Of a DNA stretch of 64,000 bases, positions 1 through 8,378 are shown in pieces. Source of the DNA: Erythrobacter sp. SDW2 (GTDB taxonomy: Bacteria > Pseudomonadota > Alphaproteobacteria > Sphingomonadales > Sphingomonadaceae); the NCBI RefSeq assembly GCF_021431965.1, contig NZ_CP090370.1, positions 1,178,001 through 1,242,000 of the forward strand. The letters run 5' to 3'. The notes below the pieces were generated by a model. The model was not told the origin of the DNA and did not search any database. It saw nothing but the letters and a program-made list of their open reading frames with translations. Position 1 is the first letter of the stretch. Every line of letters begins with the position of its first letter. Both the position numbers and the translations under genes were made by a program.

Positions 1-1233
1 CGGCTGATCCCTTTCGATATGGTGCCGCGCATCATTACCGCGCCCGAATGGCGTCGGCTGAGCCGCGGGATCGAGCAGCGCGTTCGGGCGATCAACGCTT
101 TCCTCTATGATCTCTACCACCGGCAGGAGATCGTCCGCGCCGGGCGCATCCCTGAGCGGCTGTTCCGCAACAATGCGGCCTGGTTGCCGGAAATGGTCGG
201 CTTCACGCCGCCGGGCGGCGTCTATACCCATATCGTCGGGATCGACCTGGTCCGGACGGGCCCTGACGAGTGGTACGTGCTGGAAGATAATGCCCGCACG
301 CCCAGCGGCGTCTCCTACATGCTGGAAAACCGCGAAACGATGATGGGCATGTTCCCCGAGCTGTTCTCCAGCGTCGGGGTCGAGCAGGTTTCCAACTATC
401 CGCGCCGGCTGGCCAAGAGCCTGGCCGATTGCGCTCCCGATTGCGCCAGCGGCAAGCCGGTGGTCGCGGTGCTGACGCCGGGTATCTACAACAGCGCTTA
501 CTTCGAACATGCCTTCCTCGCCGACCAGATGGGGGCGGAACTGGTCGAGGGCAGCGATCTCAGGGTTATCGATGGACGGGTGCAGATGCGTTGCACGCGC
601 GGGTTCCACCCGGTCGATGTCATCTATCGCCGCGTGGATGACGAATATCTCGACCCGCTGACCTTCAATCCCGCCAGCGCGCTGGGCGTTCCGGGAATCA
701 TGGATGTCTATCGCGCGGGAAAGATCACCATCGCCAACGCCCCTGGTACAGGCGTGGCGGACGACAAGGCGATCTACAGTTTCATGCCGGAGATCGTGGA
801 GTTCTACACCGGCGAGAAGCCGCTGCTGCCCAACGTCCAGACCTGGCGCTGTGCCGACAAGGACAGCCTGAAATACGTGCTCGACAACCTTGCCGAACTG
901 GTGGTCAAGGAAGTCCACGGCTCGGGCGGCTACGGCATGCTGATCGGGCCGACATCGTCGAAGCGCGAAATTGCTGCCTTCCGCAAGAAACTGGAAGCCA
1001 ACCCGACCAACTATATCGCCCAGCCCACGCTTTCGCTGTCGACCTGCCCGATCTTCACCAAGCAGGGCCTCGCTCCGCGTCATGTGGATCTGCGGCCTTT
1101 CGTGCTGGTTTCGCCTGACCGGATCGACATCACCCCGGGCGGTCTCACCCGCGTGGCGCTCAAGAAAGGATCGCTGGTGGTCAATTCCAGCCAGGGCGGC
1201 GGGACCAAGGATACGTGGGTGCTGAAGGAATGA
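1..1233 (+). CDS. Circularly permuted ATP-grasp ligase (DUF404/DUF407 type), 5' partial
   Basis: Predicted ATP-dependent amidoligase-like enzyme; the substrate is unknown. The frame is open to the first base, so the N-terminus lies outside the window; about 410 residues remain of a family usually near 470-490. Visible motifs are 'YVLEDNARTPSG', 'GTGVADDKAIY', the glycine-rich nucleotide loop 'VKEVHGSGGYGM', 'YIAQPTLSLSTCP' and the C-terminal 'HVDLRPFVL' followed by 'NSSQGGGTKDTWVL', all typical of the family. It is followed after 31 nt by the alpha-E gene, then by transglutaminase and Anbu genes. Comparative genomics has linked these four families and proposed a peptide-ligation or protein-modification role. 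Family assignment is secure; function is inference. Confidence 0.93.
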   Translation, partial: RLIPFDMVPRIITAPEWRRLSRGIEQRVRAINAFLYDLYHRQEIVRAGRIPERLFRNNAAWLPEMVGFTPPGGVYTHIVGIDLVRTGPDEWYVLEDNARTPSGVSYMLENRETMMGMFPELFSSVGVEQVSNYPRRLAKSLADCAPDCASGKPVVAVLTPGIYNSAYFEHAFLADQMGAELVEGSDLRVIDGRVQMRCTRGFHPVDVIYRRVDDEYLDPLTFNPASALGVPGIMDVYRAGKITIANAPGTGVADDKAIYSFMPEIVEFYTGEKPLLPNVQTWRCADKDSLKYVLDNLAELVVKEVHGSGGYGMLIGPTSSKREIAAFRKKLEANPTNYIAQPTLSLSTCPIFTKQGLAPRHVDLRPFVLVSPDRIDITPGGLTRVALKKGSLVVNSSQGGGTKDTWVLKE

Positions 1234-1264
1234 GCGACGCTGAAGGCAAGAGGGGGGCGAAAGC

Positions 1265-2209
1265 GTGCTAGGCCGGACAGCTCACAGCCTGTTCTGGATG
1301 TTCCGCTATCTGGAACGGGCAGAGAACACCGCCCGCATCCTGCAGGCAGGCCTGCGGATGGCACTGACCCGCGATATCCAGCTGGCCGAAGCCGAATGGC
1401 GCTCGATCCTCCAGACGACCGGCCGGCACGAAGCCTATGAGCTGCACAACGGAACCTACACCGGGATGCAGGCATGGAACTTCATCCTGCGCGACAAGGG
1501 CAATCCGTCGAGCGTGATGGACATGCTCGATGCGGTCCGAAACAACGCCCGGACATCGCGCAACGCGATCAGCAGCGAGCTGTGGGAAGTGATCAACGAA
1601 AGCTGGATGCTGGTGCGCGACATGCTGGCGCGCCCTGTCACCCAGGGGCAGGTCGGCCATGTCCTCGCCGCGATCCGCCGGGCCGGAACGCTGGCGCATG
1701 GCGCCATGGCCGGCTCGATGCTGCGCGACGAGGGCTATCATTTCGCTCGCGCCGGGACCTTTCTGGAGCGGGCCGACAGCACCGCCCGCATCCTCGATAT
1801 CAAGTACTACCTGCTGCTGCCGTCGCTGTCCTATGTCGGTTCCAGCCTCGACACCGGGCAATGGGAGAACATCCTGCGTTCGGTCTCCGGCGACCGCGCC
1901 TATAGCTGGCTCAACGCCGGGCAGATCGAACCGCGCGGGATTGTGCAGTTCATGGTGCTCGACCGACGTTTCCCGCGCAGCCTCGCTTTCTGCCACGACG
2001 CTCTGCGTGACGAGTTGGCAGCGCTGGCCAGGCTGCATCGCGAGGAAGGGCGCAGCAACGAACTGATGCGGCAGGCGGATATGCGGCTGACCGACCTGAC
2101 CGTCGATGCAATCTTCGAACAGGGTCTGCACCAGTTCCTGATCGATTTCATGGCCACCAATGCCGATATCGCCAATGCGATCGGCGAAGACTATCGGTTC
2201 CTTGTCTGA
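1265..2209 (+). CDS. Alpha-E domain-containing protein (DUF403)
   Basis: A 314-residue, mostly helical protein of the alpha-E family, which is almost always encoded beside the permuted ATP-grasp ligase and thought to be its partner. The hallmark 'LERAENTARIL' near residues 18-28 recurs as 'LERADSTARILDIKY' around residue 170, consistent with an internal duplication of the fold. The start is GTG, preceded by a purine-rich 'GAGGGGGG' ribosome-binding stretch. The stop overlaps the next start (TGATG), so translation is probably coupled to the transglutaminase gene. No signal peptide or membrane segment is visible, so it is probably cytoplasmic. Confidence 0.93.
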   Translation: MLGRTAHSLFWMFRYLERAENTARILQAGLRMALTRDIQLAEAEWRSILQTTGRHEAYELHNGTYTGMQAWNFILRDKGNPSSVMDMLDAVRNNARTSRNAISSELWEVINESWMLVRDMLARPVTQGQVGHVLAAIRRAGTLAHGAMAGSMLRDEGYHFARAGTFLERADSTARILDIKYYLLLPSLSYVGSSLDTGQWENILRSVSGDRAYSWLNAGQIEPRGIVQFMVLDRRFPRSLAFCHDALRDELAALARLHREEGRSNELMRQADMRLTDLTVDAIFEQGLHQFLIDFMATNADIANAIGEDYRFLV

Positions 2210-3024
2210 TGCGCCTCGCTGTTCGCCATACCACGCACTACACCTACGATGTTCCGGCCATACACGGGCTGCAGCGCTTGCGGCTGACACCCAAGTCCAC
2301 CCAGGGGCAGCAGATCATCGACTGGCAAATGCGTTACGAGAACGCGCGCGAGGAGTTGTCCTACGAAGACCAGCACCACAACACTGTTACCCTGGTGTCT
2401 GTCGCGGAGGGGGCTCGCCACGTCGCCATCGAATGCACCGGCACGGTCGAGACCGAGGACAAGGCCGGGATAATTGGCCGCCATTCCGGGCATCTTCCGC
2501 TGTGGAGCTTCATGGGCCAGACCCCTCTGACCAAGCCGGGGCCAAGGTTGCGCGGCTTGCTCCGCGAAACTGGTACGGTCGGCGATGACCGGCTCGACTG
2601 GCTCCACCGCCTGTCCGCCGCCGTGCGCGAGGGTGTCGCCTACCGCATCGGCGAAACAGGTGTCACCACCACCGCCGAACAGGCGCTGGAGCAGGGCAGC
2701 GGTGTGTGCCAGGACCATGCCCATGTGTTCCTTGCCGCCGCGCGCTTGGCCGATGTTCCGGCGCGTTATGTCAGCGGCTACCTGATGATGGACGACCGGG
2801 TCGAGCAGGATGCAACCCACGCCTGGGCCGAAGCGCATGTCGACGGGCTGGGGTGGGTCGGGTTCGATATTTCCAACGGGATCAGCCCCGATCGCAGATA
2901 TGTCCGCGTCGCCACCGGGCGCGACTATCGCGATGCAGCCCCTGTGACGGGCATCAGCGTCGGAGGACGGCAGGCGGGGATGGAAGTGCAGGTGGCGGTG
3001 GCACAGCAGACCGCCGAACAGTAG
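2209..3024 (+). CDS. Transglutaminase-like family protein
   Basis: A 271-residue protein with the bacterial transglutaminase N-terminal beta domain (residues 1-100, beginning 'MRLAVRHTTHYTYD') and a papain-fold transglutaminase core. The catalytic triad can be read directly: Cys167 in 'GSGVCQDHAH', His204 in 'DATHAWAEA' and Asp220 in 'GFDISNG'. Such proteins act as proteases, amidases or cross-linkers, so the chemistry here is not settled. It overlaps the alpha-E stop codon and is followed after 36 nt by the Anbu gene. No signal peptide is seen. The context implies it works on the product of the ATP-grasp/alpha-E pair. Confidence 0.93.
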   Translation: MRLAVRHTTHYTYDVPAIHGLQRLRLTPKSTQGQQIIDWQMRYENAREELSYEDQHHNTVTLVSVAEGARHVAIECTGTVETEDKAGIIGRHSGHLPLWSFMGQTPLTKPGPRLRGLLRETGTVGDDRLDWLHRLSAAVREGVAYRIGETGVTTTAEQALEQGSGVCQDHAHVFLAAARLADVPARYVSGYLMMDDRVEQDATHAWAEAHVDGLGWVGFDISNGISPDRRYVRVATGRDYRDAAPVTGISVGGRQAGMEVQVAVAQQTAEQ

Positions 3025-3060
3025 GGCAGACCTGCGGGAACGATTCGGGGAAGCGGACAA

Positions 3061-3801
3061 ATGACCTATTGCGTGGGCATGGTGCTGGACAAGGGACTGG
3101 TGTTGATGAGCGACACCCGCACCAATTCGGGGGTCGACAACATTTCCACCTTTCGCAAGATGTTTCACTGGACGGTGCCCGGAGAGAGAGTGATCACCGT
3201 CCTTTCCGCCGGCAACCTCGCGACCACGCAGGCGGTGGTGAGCAAGCTGGAAGAGCGGACCAAGCTGCCCGGGGATCGCGAAAATTCGCTGCTGGGCATG
3301 CCGACCATGTTCACTGTCGCGACGGAAATCGGCCGCCTGTTGCGCGACACGATCGACACGCGGCAGAAGGCCAATGGCGACACCGCGCGGACCCGGTTCA
3401 ACGCCTCGATCATCCTTGCCGGCCAGATCGCCGGGATGGAGCCACGCCTGTTCCTGATCTATCCCGAAGGCAATTTCATCGAGGCGAGCAGCGACACGCC
3501 CTTCTTCCAGATCGGCGAACTCAAATATGGCCGCCCGATCATCCTGCGCGCCTATGACCGGGGGATGAGCTTCGAGGATGCGGTCAAGCTGCTGATGGTC
3601 AGCTTCGATTCCACGCTCAAGGCCAACCTTTCGGTCGGTATGCCGCTAGACCTTATGGTAATCGAACGCGACCGGTTCGAGCCGAGCCATTCGCGCCGGA
3701 TCACTCCAGAGGACCCCTTCTTCCAGGAAATCTCCTCGCGCTGGGGCGATGCACTGAAAGATGCCTTCCACTCGCTCCCGGCGTTCAGTTTCGACGAATA
3801 G
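3061..3801 (+). CDS. Anbu proteasome-type peptidase
   Basis: A 246-residue Ntn-hydrolase of the Anbu (ancestral beta-subunit) family, related to HslV and proteasome beta subunits but without a recognised unfoldase partner. The N-terminus 'MTYCVGMVLDKGLVLMSDTR' places the catalytic Thr at position 2, to be exposed by Met removal, with Asp in 'SDTRTN' and a Lys in 'FRKMF' in the expected places. A 'GGGGAAG' ribosome-binding site precedes the ATG. It closes the ATP-grasp/alpha-E/transglutaminase operon, an association known for anbu genes. No Clp/Lon-type ATPase lies in the visible part. Substrate and role are unknown. Confidence 0.93.
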   Translation: MTYCVGMVLDKGLVLMSDTRTNSGVDNISTFRKMFHWTVPGERVITVLSAGNLATTQAVVSKLEERTKLPGDRENSLLGMPTMFTVATEIGRLLRDTIDTRQKANGDTARTRFNASIILAGQIAGMEPRLFLIYPEGNFIEASSDTPFFQIGELKYGRPIILRAYDRGMSFEDAVKLLMVSFDSTLKANLSVGMPLDLMVIERDRFEPSHSRRITPEDPFFQEISSRWGDALKDAFHSLPAFSFDE

Positions 3802-3935
3802 GTAAAGTCCCCTAGAAATTCCCCTTATCCGGTCAATTACGATCCGATTCTATACTTAGAATTCGTCCATTTCGGATGGAAAAGCTCGCTGGCTCGCCAC
3901 TGGCGAATTGTAAAATCATGGCGTCCTAATAAATC

Positions 3936-3959
3936 GGTTCCGGTTGGAACCCCCGTTCC
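3936..3959. promoter_or_regulatory. Nested inverted repeats upstream of the LuxR-type gene
   Basis: GGTTCC-GGTT-GGAACC (3936-3951) overlaps GGAAC-CCCC-GTTCC (3946-3959), giving two interlocked perfect palindromes 10 nt before the GTG start of the regulator. The 168-nt gap that holds them looks clearly more AT-rich than its surroundings. This could be an autoregulatory operator or an RNA hairpin. Confidence 0.35.
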
Positions 3960-3969
3960 GTAGCTCGAC

Positions 3970-4611
3970 GTGTTGCGACAACTTGATGTCATGATACGTC
4001 GACTGATCCTCCACTGCACCGATCATGACAGCCGAACCCGAGCCGAGTTGTCACGGGCTGCGTTCGCCCTTGGCCACCATGCCGAAGTCTATGGTTCGAT
4101 CGAGGATCTGGCCGAGTACCATCCGCGTGACGGCATCATCCTGGCACGCGACAATTCGGCCGATGGCGGAATCGCCCAGTTCATTGCCGCGCTGGCCGAT
4201 GGCGGCATCTGGCTGCCCGTGGTGGCAACGGCTACGCATCCCACCACCGCGCAGATCGTGGCAGCGGTGAAGGGCGGCGCGCTGGATTACTTGACGCTAC
4301 CTGTCGAGACCGAGCGGCTAGCCGCGATGCTGGAACGCATCGCCGATGATGTCGAACGCGTGCAGGCCGAGCGCCGCCGGATGCTGGAAGCGCGCGGGCG
4401 TATCGCCTCGCTTTCGGCCCGCGAGCGCGAAGTGCTCGAATGGCTCGCGGAGGGCAGCAGCAACAAGACCATCGCCCGGGAGCTCGAGATCAGTCCCCGT
4501 ACGGTCGAAATCCACCGCGCCAACATGATGAACAAGCTGGGCGCACGCCACGCCGCTGAAGCGGTGCGGCTGCGGATCGAAGCCCGAATCGATCCTGCTC
4601 CCTTTGACTGA
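3970..4611 (+). CDS. LuxR/FixJ-family transcriptional regulator with receiver-like domain
   Basis: A 213-residue regulator with a receiver-like N-terminal domain (about residues 8-125) and a LuxR/FixJ helix-turn-helix (about 140-205) recognisable by 'LSAREREVLEWLAEG', 'SNKTIARELEISPRTVEIHR' and 'MMNKLGARHAAEAV'. In the receiver part the usual acidic pocket and phospho-Asp ('D-x-R-M-P') is replaced by 'GIILARDNSADGG', so normal phosphorylation looks unlikely, although a Lys-Gly pair ('VKGGALDYL') is kept. The GTG start at 3970 is uncertain: an in-frame ATG at 3991 is an alternative and neither has a good Shine-Dalgarno sequence. No adjacent histidine kinase is present. Its targets are unknown. 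Confidence 0.85.
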   Translation: MLRQLDVMIRRLILHCTDHDSRTRAELSRAAFALGHHAEVYGSIEDLAEYHPRDGIILARDNSADGGIAQFIAALADGGIWLPVVATATHPTTAQIVAAVKGGALDYLTLPVETERLAAMLERIADDVERVQAERRRMLEARGRIASLSAREREVLEWLAEGSSNKTIARELEISPRTVEIHRANMMNKLGARHAAEAVRLRIEARIDPAPFD

Positions 4612-4688
4612 CTCCGACCCGAAGTGTGTGCGCGGCTGGCAAGAACCGGTCACCTCCTGTCCCCATGCGGGGTGGCCTGCTCGCAGCA

Positions 4689-5357
4689 TCAGCGGCAGAA
4701 GCTGGACGGACCCCATTCCAGGTGCAGATGGTCGTGGTGTGCGGCGTTGTATTCCGGGCTCAGCACGGTGCCGAACCGCTTGCAGGCGCTTTGCTGCACG
4801 ACGCGAAGGAACTCGCGCTCTTCCCTGCTGCCTCCATGCCAGTGGTCGAGCACACTGATCCGGCGGCCATCCTCGAGAACGAATGCTGCGACATCGACTG
4901 CTTCGGCGCGGGCGTGGGCGGAGCGCTTGGAACTGCCTGCGACATTCCGGCAGGCATAGCTGCCCATGGTTTCGATCCGGCGTAGCGGGCTGCCGAGGAT
5001 CTTTCGCGCCGCGCGATCCACACCGAAGCGAGCCCAGCCGCTCAACGCCTCTGCCGTCGGGCAGGTCACCGGGCCGATATTGGCCAGCTCGAGCGATGAA
5101 CGGTCACCGGCGAGGCTACTGAGAGATACGGCGTTGATGGCCGAGCAGCCGGCGCCGTAATATTTGTCGGGCAAGGCCTCGAAGCGCGAACCAGTCGCAC
5201 TCAGCTGCGCGAGGCATTGTTGGCCCTGCGGGCTGATTGCGATGGCTTGCGATCGCGCCGGAGCTGCGGTCGTACGCTGTGACTTGCCGTCGGGCACGAG
5301 ATTGCCGCAGGCGGCGAGGGCCGGAGCCAGAAGCAAGAGAACGACAAGACTGCGCAT
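4689..5357 (-). CDS. Extensin-like family lipoprotein
   Basis: A 222-residue predicted lipoprotein with a short hydrophobic signal and lipobox 'LAAC' at about residues 14-17. The C-terminal half matches the extensin-like C-terminal domain (a D-Ala-D-Ala carboxypeptidase-like metal site): 'SAHARAEAVDVAAF' supplies His and Asp, and 'AAHHDHLHLEWGP' supplies further His ligands. Four or more Cys residues ('GQQCLAQL', 'GAGCSAI', 'YACRNVA', 'SACKRFG') suggest disulphides in the periplasm. It probably acts on peptidoglycan, though the family is poorly characterised. It stands alone, convergent with the upstream regulator. Confidence 0.88.
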   Translation of the reverse strand: MRSLVVLLLLAPALAACGNLVPDGKSQRTTAAPARSQAIAISPQGQQCLAQLSATGSRFEALPDKYYGAGCSAINAVSLSSLAGDRSSLELANIGPVTCPTAEALSGWARFGVDRAARKILGSPLRRIETMGSYACRNVAGSSKRSAHARAEAVDVAAFVLEDGRRISVLDHWHGGSREEREFLRVVQQSACKRFGTVLSPEYNAAHHDHLHLEWGPSSFCR

Positions 5358-5426
5358 ACGCGCATTGTCGTGAAAGATGGTTAACAGCGTCCTAAAGCAC
5401 GCCCGCCCTGCCGCAGATGCGCTTCG

Positions 5427-5795
5427 TCAGGGCGCTTCCATCTGCTGCCAGAGCTCGATCTTGACCCCGTCAGGGTCGAGGATCCAGGCAAACCGGCCGT
5501 AGCCTTCATCGGCATAGCCAAGCACCTCTACGCCCTTGGCCTTGAGCTGTTCGACGATGGCCACGCAGTCATCGACCCGCAGGTTGATCATGAAGCCGCC
5601 CTTGCCGGGCCGGACGTACTTGTCATCCGCGAAATGGCTGATGAGCGAATAGGGCTTCTCAGCGGTCTCCTCCGACCAATCGAGCTGTGGGCCGTATTCG
5701 CCGTCGATGCCCAGCACCTCACGGTACCATGCCCGCGTCGCTTCGGGGTCTTTCACGACGTAGAACACCCCGCCCAGGCCGGTCACCTTCGCCAT
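5427..5795 (-). CDS. VOC family protein (glyoxalase/bleomycin-resistance fold)
   Basis: A 122-residue vicinal-oxygen-chelate protein starting 'MAKVTGLGGVFYVVKDPEAT', with the second betaalphabetabetabeta module ending 'FAWILDPDGVKIELWQQ'. The terminal 'D-P-D-G...E-L-W' is the usual metal-ligand region. The ATG at 5795 is chosen because GGAGCTG lies just upstream; longer frames run into putP. It begins 4 nt after the putP stop, so the two are probably cotranscribed. The actual substrate cannot be told from sequence: this family includes dioxygenases, lyases and binding proteins. Confidence 0.88.
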   Translation of the reverse strand: MAKVTGLGGVFYVVKDPEATRAWYREVLGIDGEYGPQLDWSEETAEKPYSLISHFADDKYVRPGKGGFMINLRVDDCVAIVEQLKAKGVEVLGYADEGYGRFAWILDPDGVKIELWQQMEAP

Positions 5796-5799
5796 GACG

Positions 5800-7260
5800 T
5801 CAGCTCCTTTGCATGGCCCCCGATACCAGCCAGATCGCCAGCCACGAAGCGATGAAGCCGGGGATGATCTCGTACACGCCGGGTCCGCCCATGAAGGCGG
5901 CATTCCAGCCGAGCGCAATCCAGACGATGACCACCACCGCGCCCGTGACGAGGCCTGCCAGCGCGCCATCGCCGGTCATGCGGTCCCATGTCAGCGACAG
6001 GATGATCAGCGGCCCGAACGCAGCACCGAACCCGGCCCAGGCGTTGGAGACCAGGCCCAGCACCTGGCTGTCCGGATCGCCCGCAATCACGATCGCCACC
6101 AGCGCGACTGCCAGCACGCTCAGCCGCCCGATATTGACGCTCTCGCGCTCGGTGGCGTTCTTGCGCAGGAACAGGCGGTAGAAATCCTCGGTCAACGAAC
6201 TCGAAGCGACCAGCAATTGCGAGCTGATGGTGCTCATCACCGCTGCCAGCAAGGCAGCAAGCAGGAAGCCGGTCACGAGCGGGTGGAACAGCGTTTCGGC
6301 CAGCAGGATGAAGATCGTTTCCGGATCCTCCAGCGTCATGCCGTTGCGTTCGACATAAGCACGGCCCGCCAGGCCTACGCCAATGGTGCCGATCAGGCAC
6401 ACGCCCATCCAGCTCATGCCGATGGCGCGCGCCTTGGGCACGTCTGCAACGCTGCGCAGCGCCATGAAGCGTACGATGATATGCGGCTGGCCGAAATAGC
6501 CGAGGCCCCATGTCACCGCACTGAGGAACCCGATGAAGGTCAGCCCGTGGGTCAGGCTGAGGAAGCCTTCCTGCGGCACCGCCACGATGCTGGCGCCGGA
6601 AGCGCCGCCGGGGCCGAACATCACCACCAGCGGCATCACGACCAGCGCTGTGACCATGATCAGGCCCTGCACGAAGTCGGTCAGGCTGACGGCCAGGAAC
6701 CCGCCGACCATGGTGTAGGCCAGCACCACGCCGGCAGTAACCCAAAGCCCCGTGGCATAGTCGCTCATCCCGCCGATATTGCCGAACAGCCCGGCAAAGC
6801 TGGTCTCGAACAGCTTGCCCCCGGCGACGAGGCCCGAAGCGGTATAGACGCTGAAGAAAGTGACGACGATCACCGCGCTGATCACCCGCAGAGCGACCGC
6901 GCGGTTGGGGAAACGGTTGGCGAGGAATTCGGGGATGGTCAGCGCATTGCCCAGGTCCTCGGTCTGCTGGCGCAGCCGCGGGGCGACGACGATCCAGTTG
7001 ACCAGCGCGCCCGCAAACAGTCCGATCCCGATCCACGCCTCGACCAGCCCGGCTGCATAGAGCGCACCGGGCAAGCCGAGCAGCAGCCAACCCGACATGT
7101 CCGACGCCCCGGCAGAGAGCGCCGCGACGGCGGGTGAAAGGTTGCGGCCACCGAGCAGATAGCCTTCGCTGTCCTCGGTCGATTTGCGCCAGGCATACAA
7201 TCCGATGCCGAGCATGAGGATGAAATAGACGGCGAGTGAAATCAGGGTTCCGGTCTGCAT
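5800..7260 (-). CDS. putP: Sodium/proline symporter PutP
   Basis: A 486-residue sodium:solute symporter (SSS family) close to PutP length (about 500). Thirteen-odd hydrophobic segments run from 'LISLAVYFILMLGIGLYAW' to the C-terminus, with PutP-type motifs 'SEGYLLGGRNLSPAVAALSA', 'ASDMSGWLLLGLPGALYAAG' and 'AAVMSTISSQLLVASSSL'. It imports proline with Na+ across the inner membrane. The ATG at 7260 is preferred to a TTG six codons earlier. It is followed almost immediately by the VOC gene. No proline dehydrogenase (putA) lies in the window, so proline specificity rests on similarity alone. Confidence 0.92.
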   Translation of the reverse strand: MQTGTLISLAVYFILMLGIGLYAWRKSTEDSEGYLLGGRNLSPAVAALSAGASDMSGWLLLGLPGALYAAGLVEAWIGIGLFAGALVNWIVVAPRLRQQTEDLGNALTIPEFLANRFPNRAVALRVISAVIVVTFFSVYTASGLVAGGKLFETSFAGLFGNIGGMSDYATGLWVTAGVVLAYTMVGGFLAVSLTDFVQGLIMVTALVVMPLVVMFGPGGASGASIVAVPQEGFLSLTHGLTFIGFLSAVTWGLGYFGQPHIIVRFMALRSVADVPKARAIGMSWMGVCLIGTIGVGLAGRAYVERNGMTLEDPETIFILLAETLFHPLVTGFLLAALLAAVMSTISSQLLVASSSLTEDFYRLFLRKNATERESVNIGRLSVLAVALVAIVIAGDPDSQVLGLVSNAWAGFGAAFGPLIILSLTWDRMTGDGALAGLVTGAVVVIVWIALGWNAAFMGGPGVYEIIPGFIASWLAIWLVSGAMQRS

Positions 7261-7316
7261 GGGGCAGACGGGTAACAAACCGGCGAACGCTTGGCCACCG
7301 CTGTCGTCGGAACCGG

Positions 7317-7348
7317 AAAGAGGCGGACTTCAGGGGAAGTCCGCCTCT
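7317..7348 (-). terminator. Strong hairpin after the PRC-barrel-like gene
   Basis: A perfect 12-bp stem, AGAGGCGGACTT (7319-7330) with AAGTCCGCCTCT (7337-7348) and a 6-nt loop, lies between the stop of the 7402-8265 gene and the putP start. On the minus strand it is followed by TTTCC, a weak U-tract, so termination is likely but perhaps incomplete. Confidence 0.6.
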
Positions 7349-7401
7349 CGGGTTGGGGCCTGCCATTCTTGGAGGCGTGACCGGCAGGCCCGGGGAGCCC
7401 G

Positions 7402-8265
7402 TTACTTGGCTTCGGCAGGGGCGCTTTCAGGCATCGAGCGGGGACCGCTGGCCGCTTCGCCCTGCGCTTGACCGGCGACCAGCGCATTGCCGCTGGCACT
7501 GAACATCCCGGCCGGCAGTGTGCGGGTAACCTTGCCCTGCTTGACCACAACTTGCTGCACCTGGCCGCGGCCATCGGCGATCACTTCCTTGACCTTGCCC
7601 AGCGAAGCACCGTCGGGTGTCATGACCGGCATGCCGGGGGTGACCGTCGCCGCTCCATTGCCTTGGCCGGCTGCGCTTCCTGCGACTGCAAGCGGCGCCG
7701 CCATCAGCGAGCCCGTGGCCGAGCCCGAGCCTTCACCGCCCGCGTTGGCGCCGCCGAGCGCGGGCAGGCCGGGGCTGGGAACCCGGGACAGCGCGCCCTG
7801 GGCGGTCGAAGTGGCCCGGCCGCTGGCGTTGCCGGCAACCGTCTGGGCCCGGCCGGCGACGGGGGCGATGGCGCCGGTGACAGCGTCGGTGCCGATCAGC
7901 TGCGCACTGGCATTGCCATCGGCCGAGCCGGTGCCACTGGCGGAACCGCTGAACATCGAGGGGATGGGCAGGTCGGCGAGGCTGGCGGTCGAGGCGCTGG
8001 CCGAGCCCTTGGCGCTGCGGCGAGCTTCGACCTTTCCGCTCTTGGTGTCGACCGACTGGTTGCCTTCGGTAGACACGCTGTTGTCCACGGTGCTGCGGAC
8101 ACTGCGGGTGGTGTTGTCGACGGTCGAGCCGATGGTGCCGCCGATTTCGCCGCCGAGTGTTCCGCCCAGCGTTCCGCCGATGCCGCCACCGCCACCAAGC
8201 AGCTGGGCGCTGGCGGCAGAGGGAACGAGGGCGAGAAGGCTGGCGGTAAGGAGGAGCTTTTTCAT
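7402..8265 (-). CDS. Gly/Ser/Ala-rich secreted protein with C-terminal PRC-barrel-like segment
   Basis: A 287-residue protein with a clear Sec signal peptide ('MKKLLLTASLLALVPSAASA', cleavage after ASA-Q). Next come a glycine-rich stretch (residues 21-50, 'LLGGGGGIGGTLGGTLGGE'), a low-complexity Ser/Ala/Gly/Thr region to about residue 200, and a compact segment near 205-265 ('PGMPVMTPDGASLGKVKEVI') that resembles a PRC-barrel beta domain. It is probably periplasmic or envelope-associated. It lies between putP and the subtilase, on the same strand as both but separated from them by 113 nt and by a hairpin. No function can be assigned; the PRC-barrel reading is tentative. Confidence 0.8.
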   Translation of the reverse strand: MKKLLLTASLLALVPSAASAQLLGGGGGIGGTLGGTLGGEIGGTIGSTVDNTTRSVRSTVDNSVSTEGNQSVDTKSGKVEARRSAKGSASASTASLADLPIPSMFSGSASGTGSADGNASAQLIGTDAVTGAIAPVAGRAQTVAGNASGRATSTAQGALSRVPSPGLPALGGANAGGEGSGSATGSLMAAPLAVAGSAAGQGNGAATVTPGMPVMTPDGASLGKVKEVIADGRGQVQQVVVKQGKVTRTLPAGMFSASGNALVAGQAQGEAASGPRSMPESAPAEAK

Positions 8266-8378
8266 GTCGGTTTCCTTTCGTCTGTTCGCAACCGGACGAT
8301 GATCGTTCGCTTGCTCGAAAGGAAAACGGGCGGGCCTTCGGGTTTAATTCACGGTTCGCGAAATTTTCTCGCTTTTGC

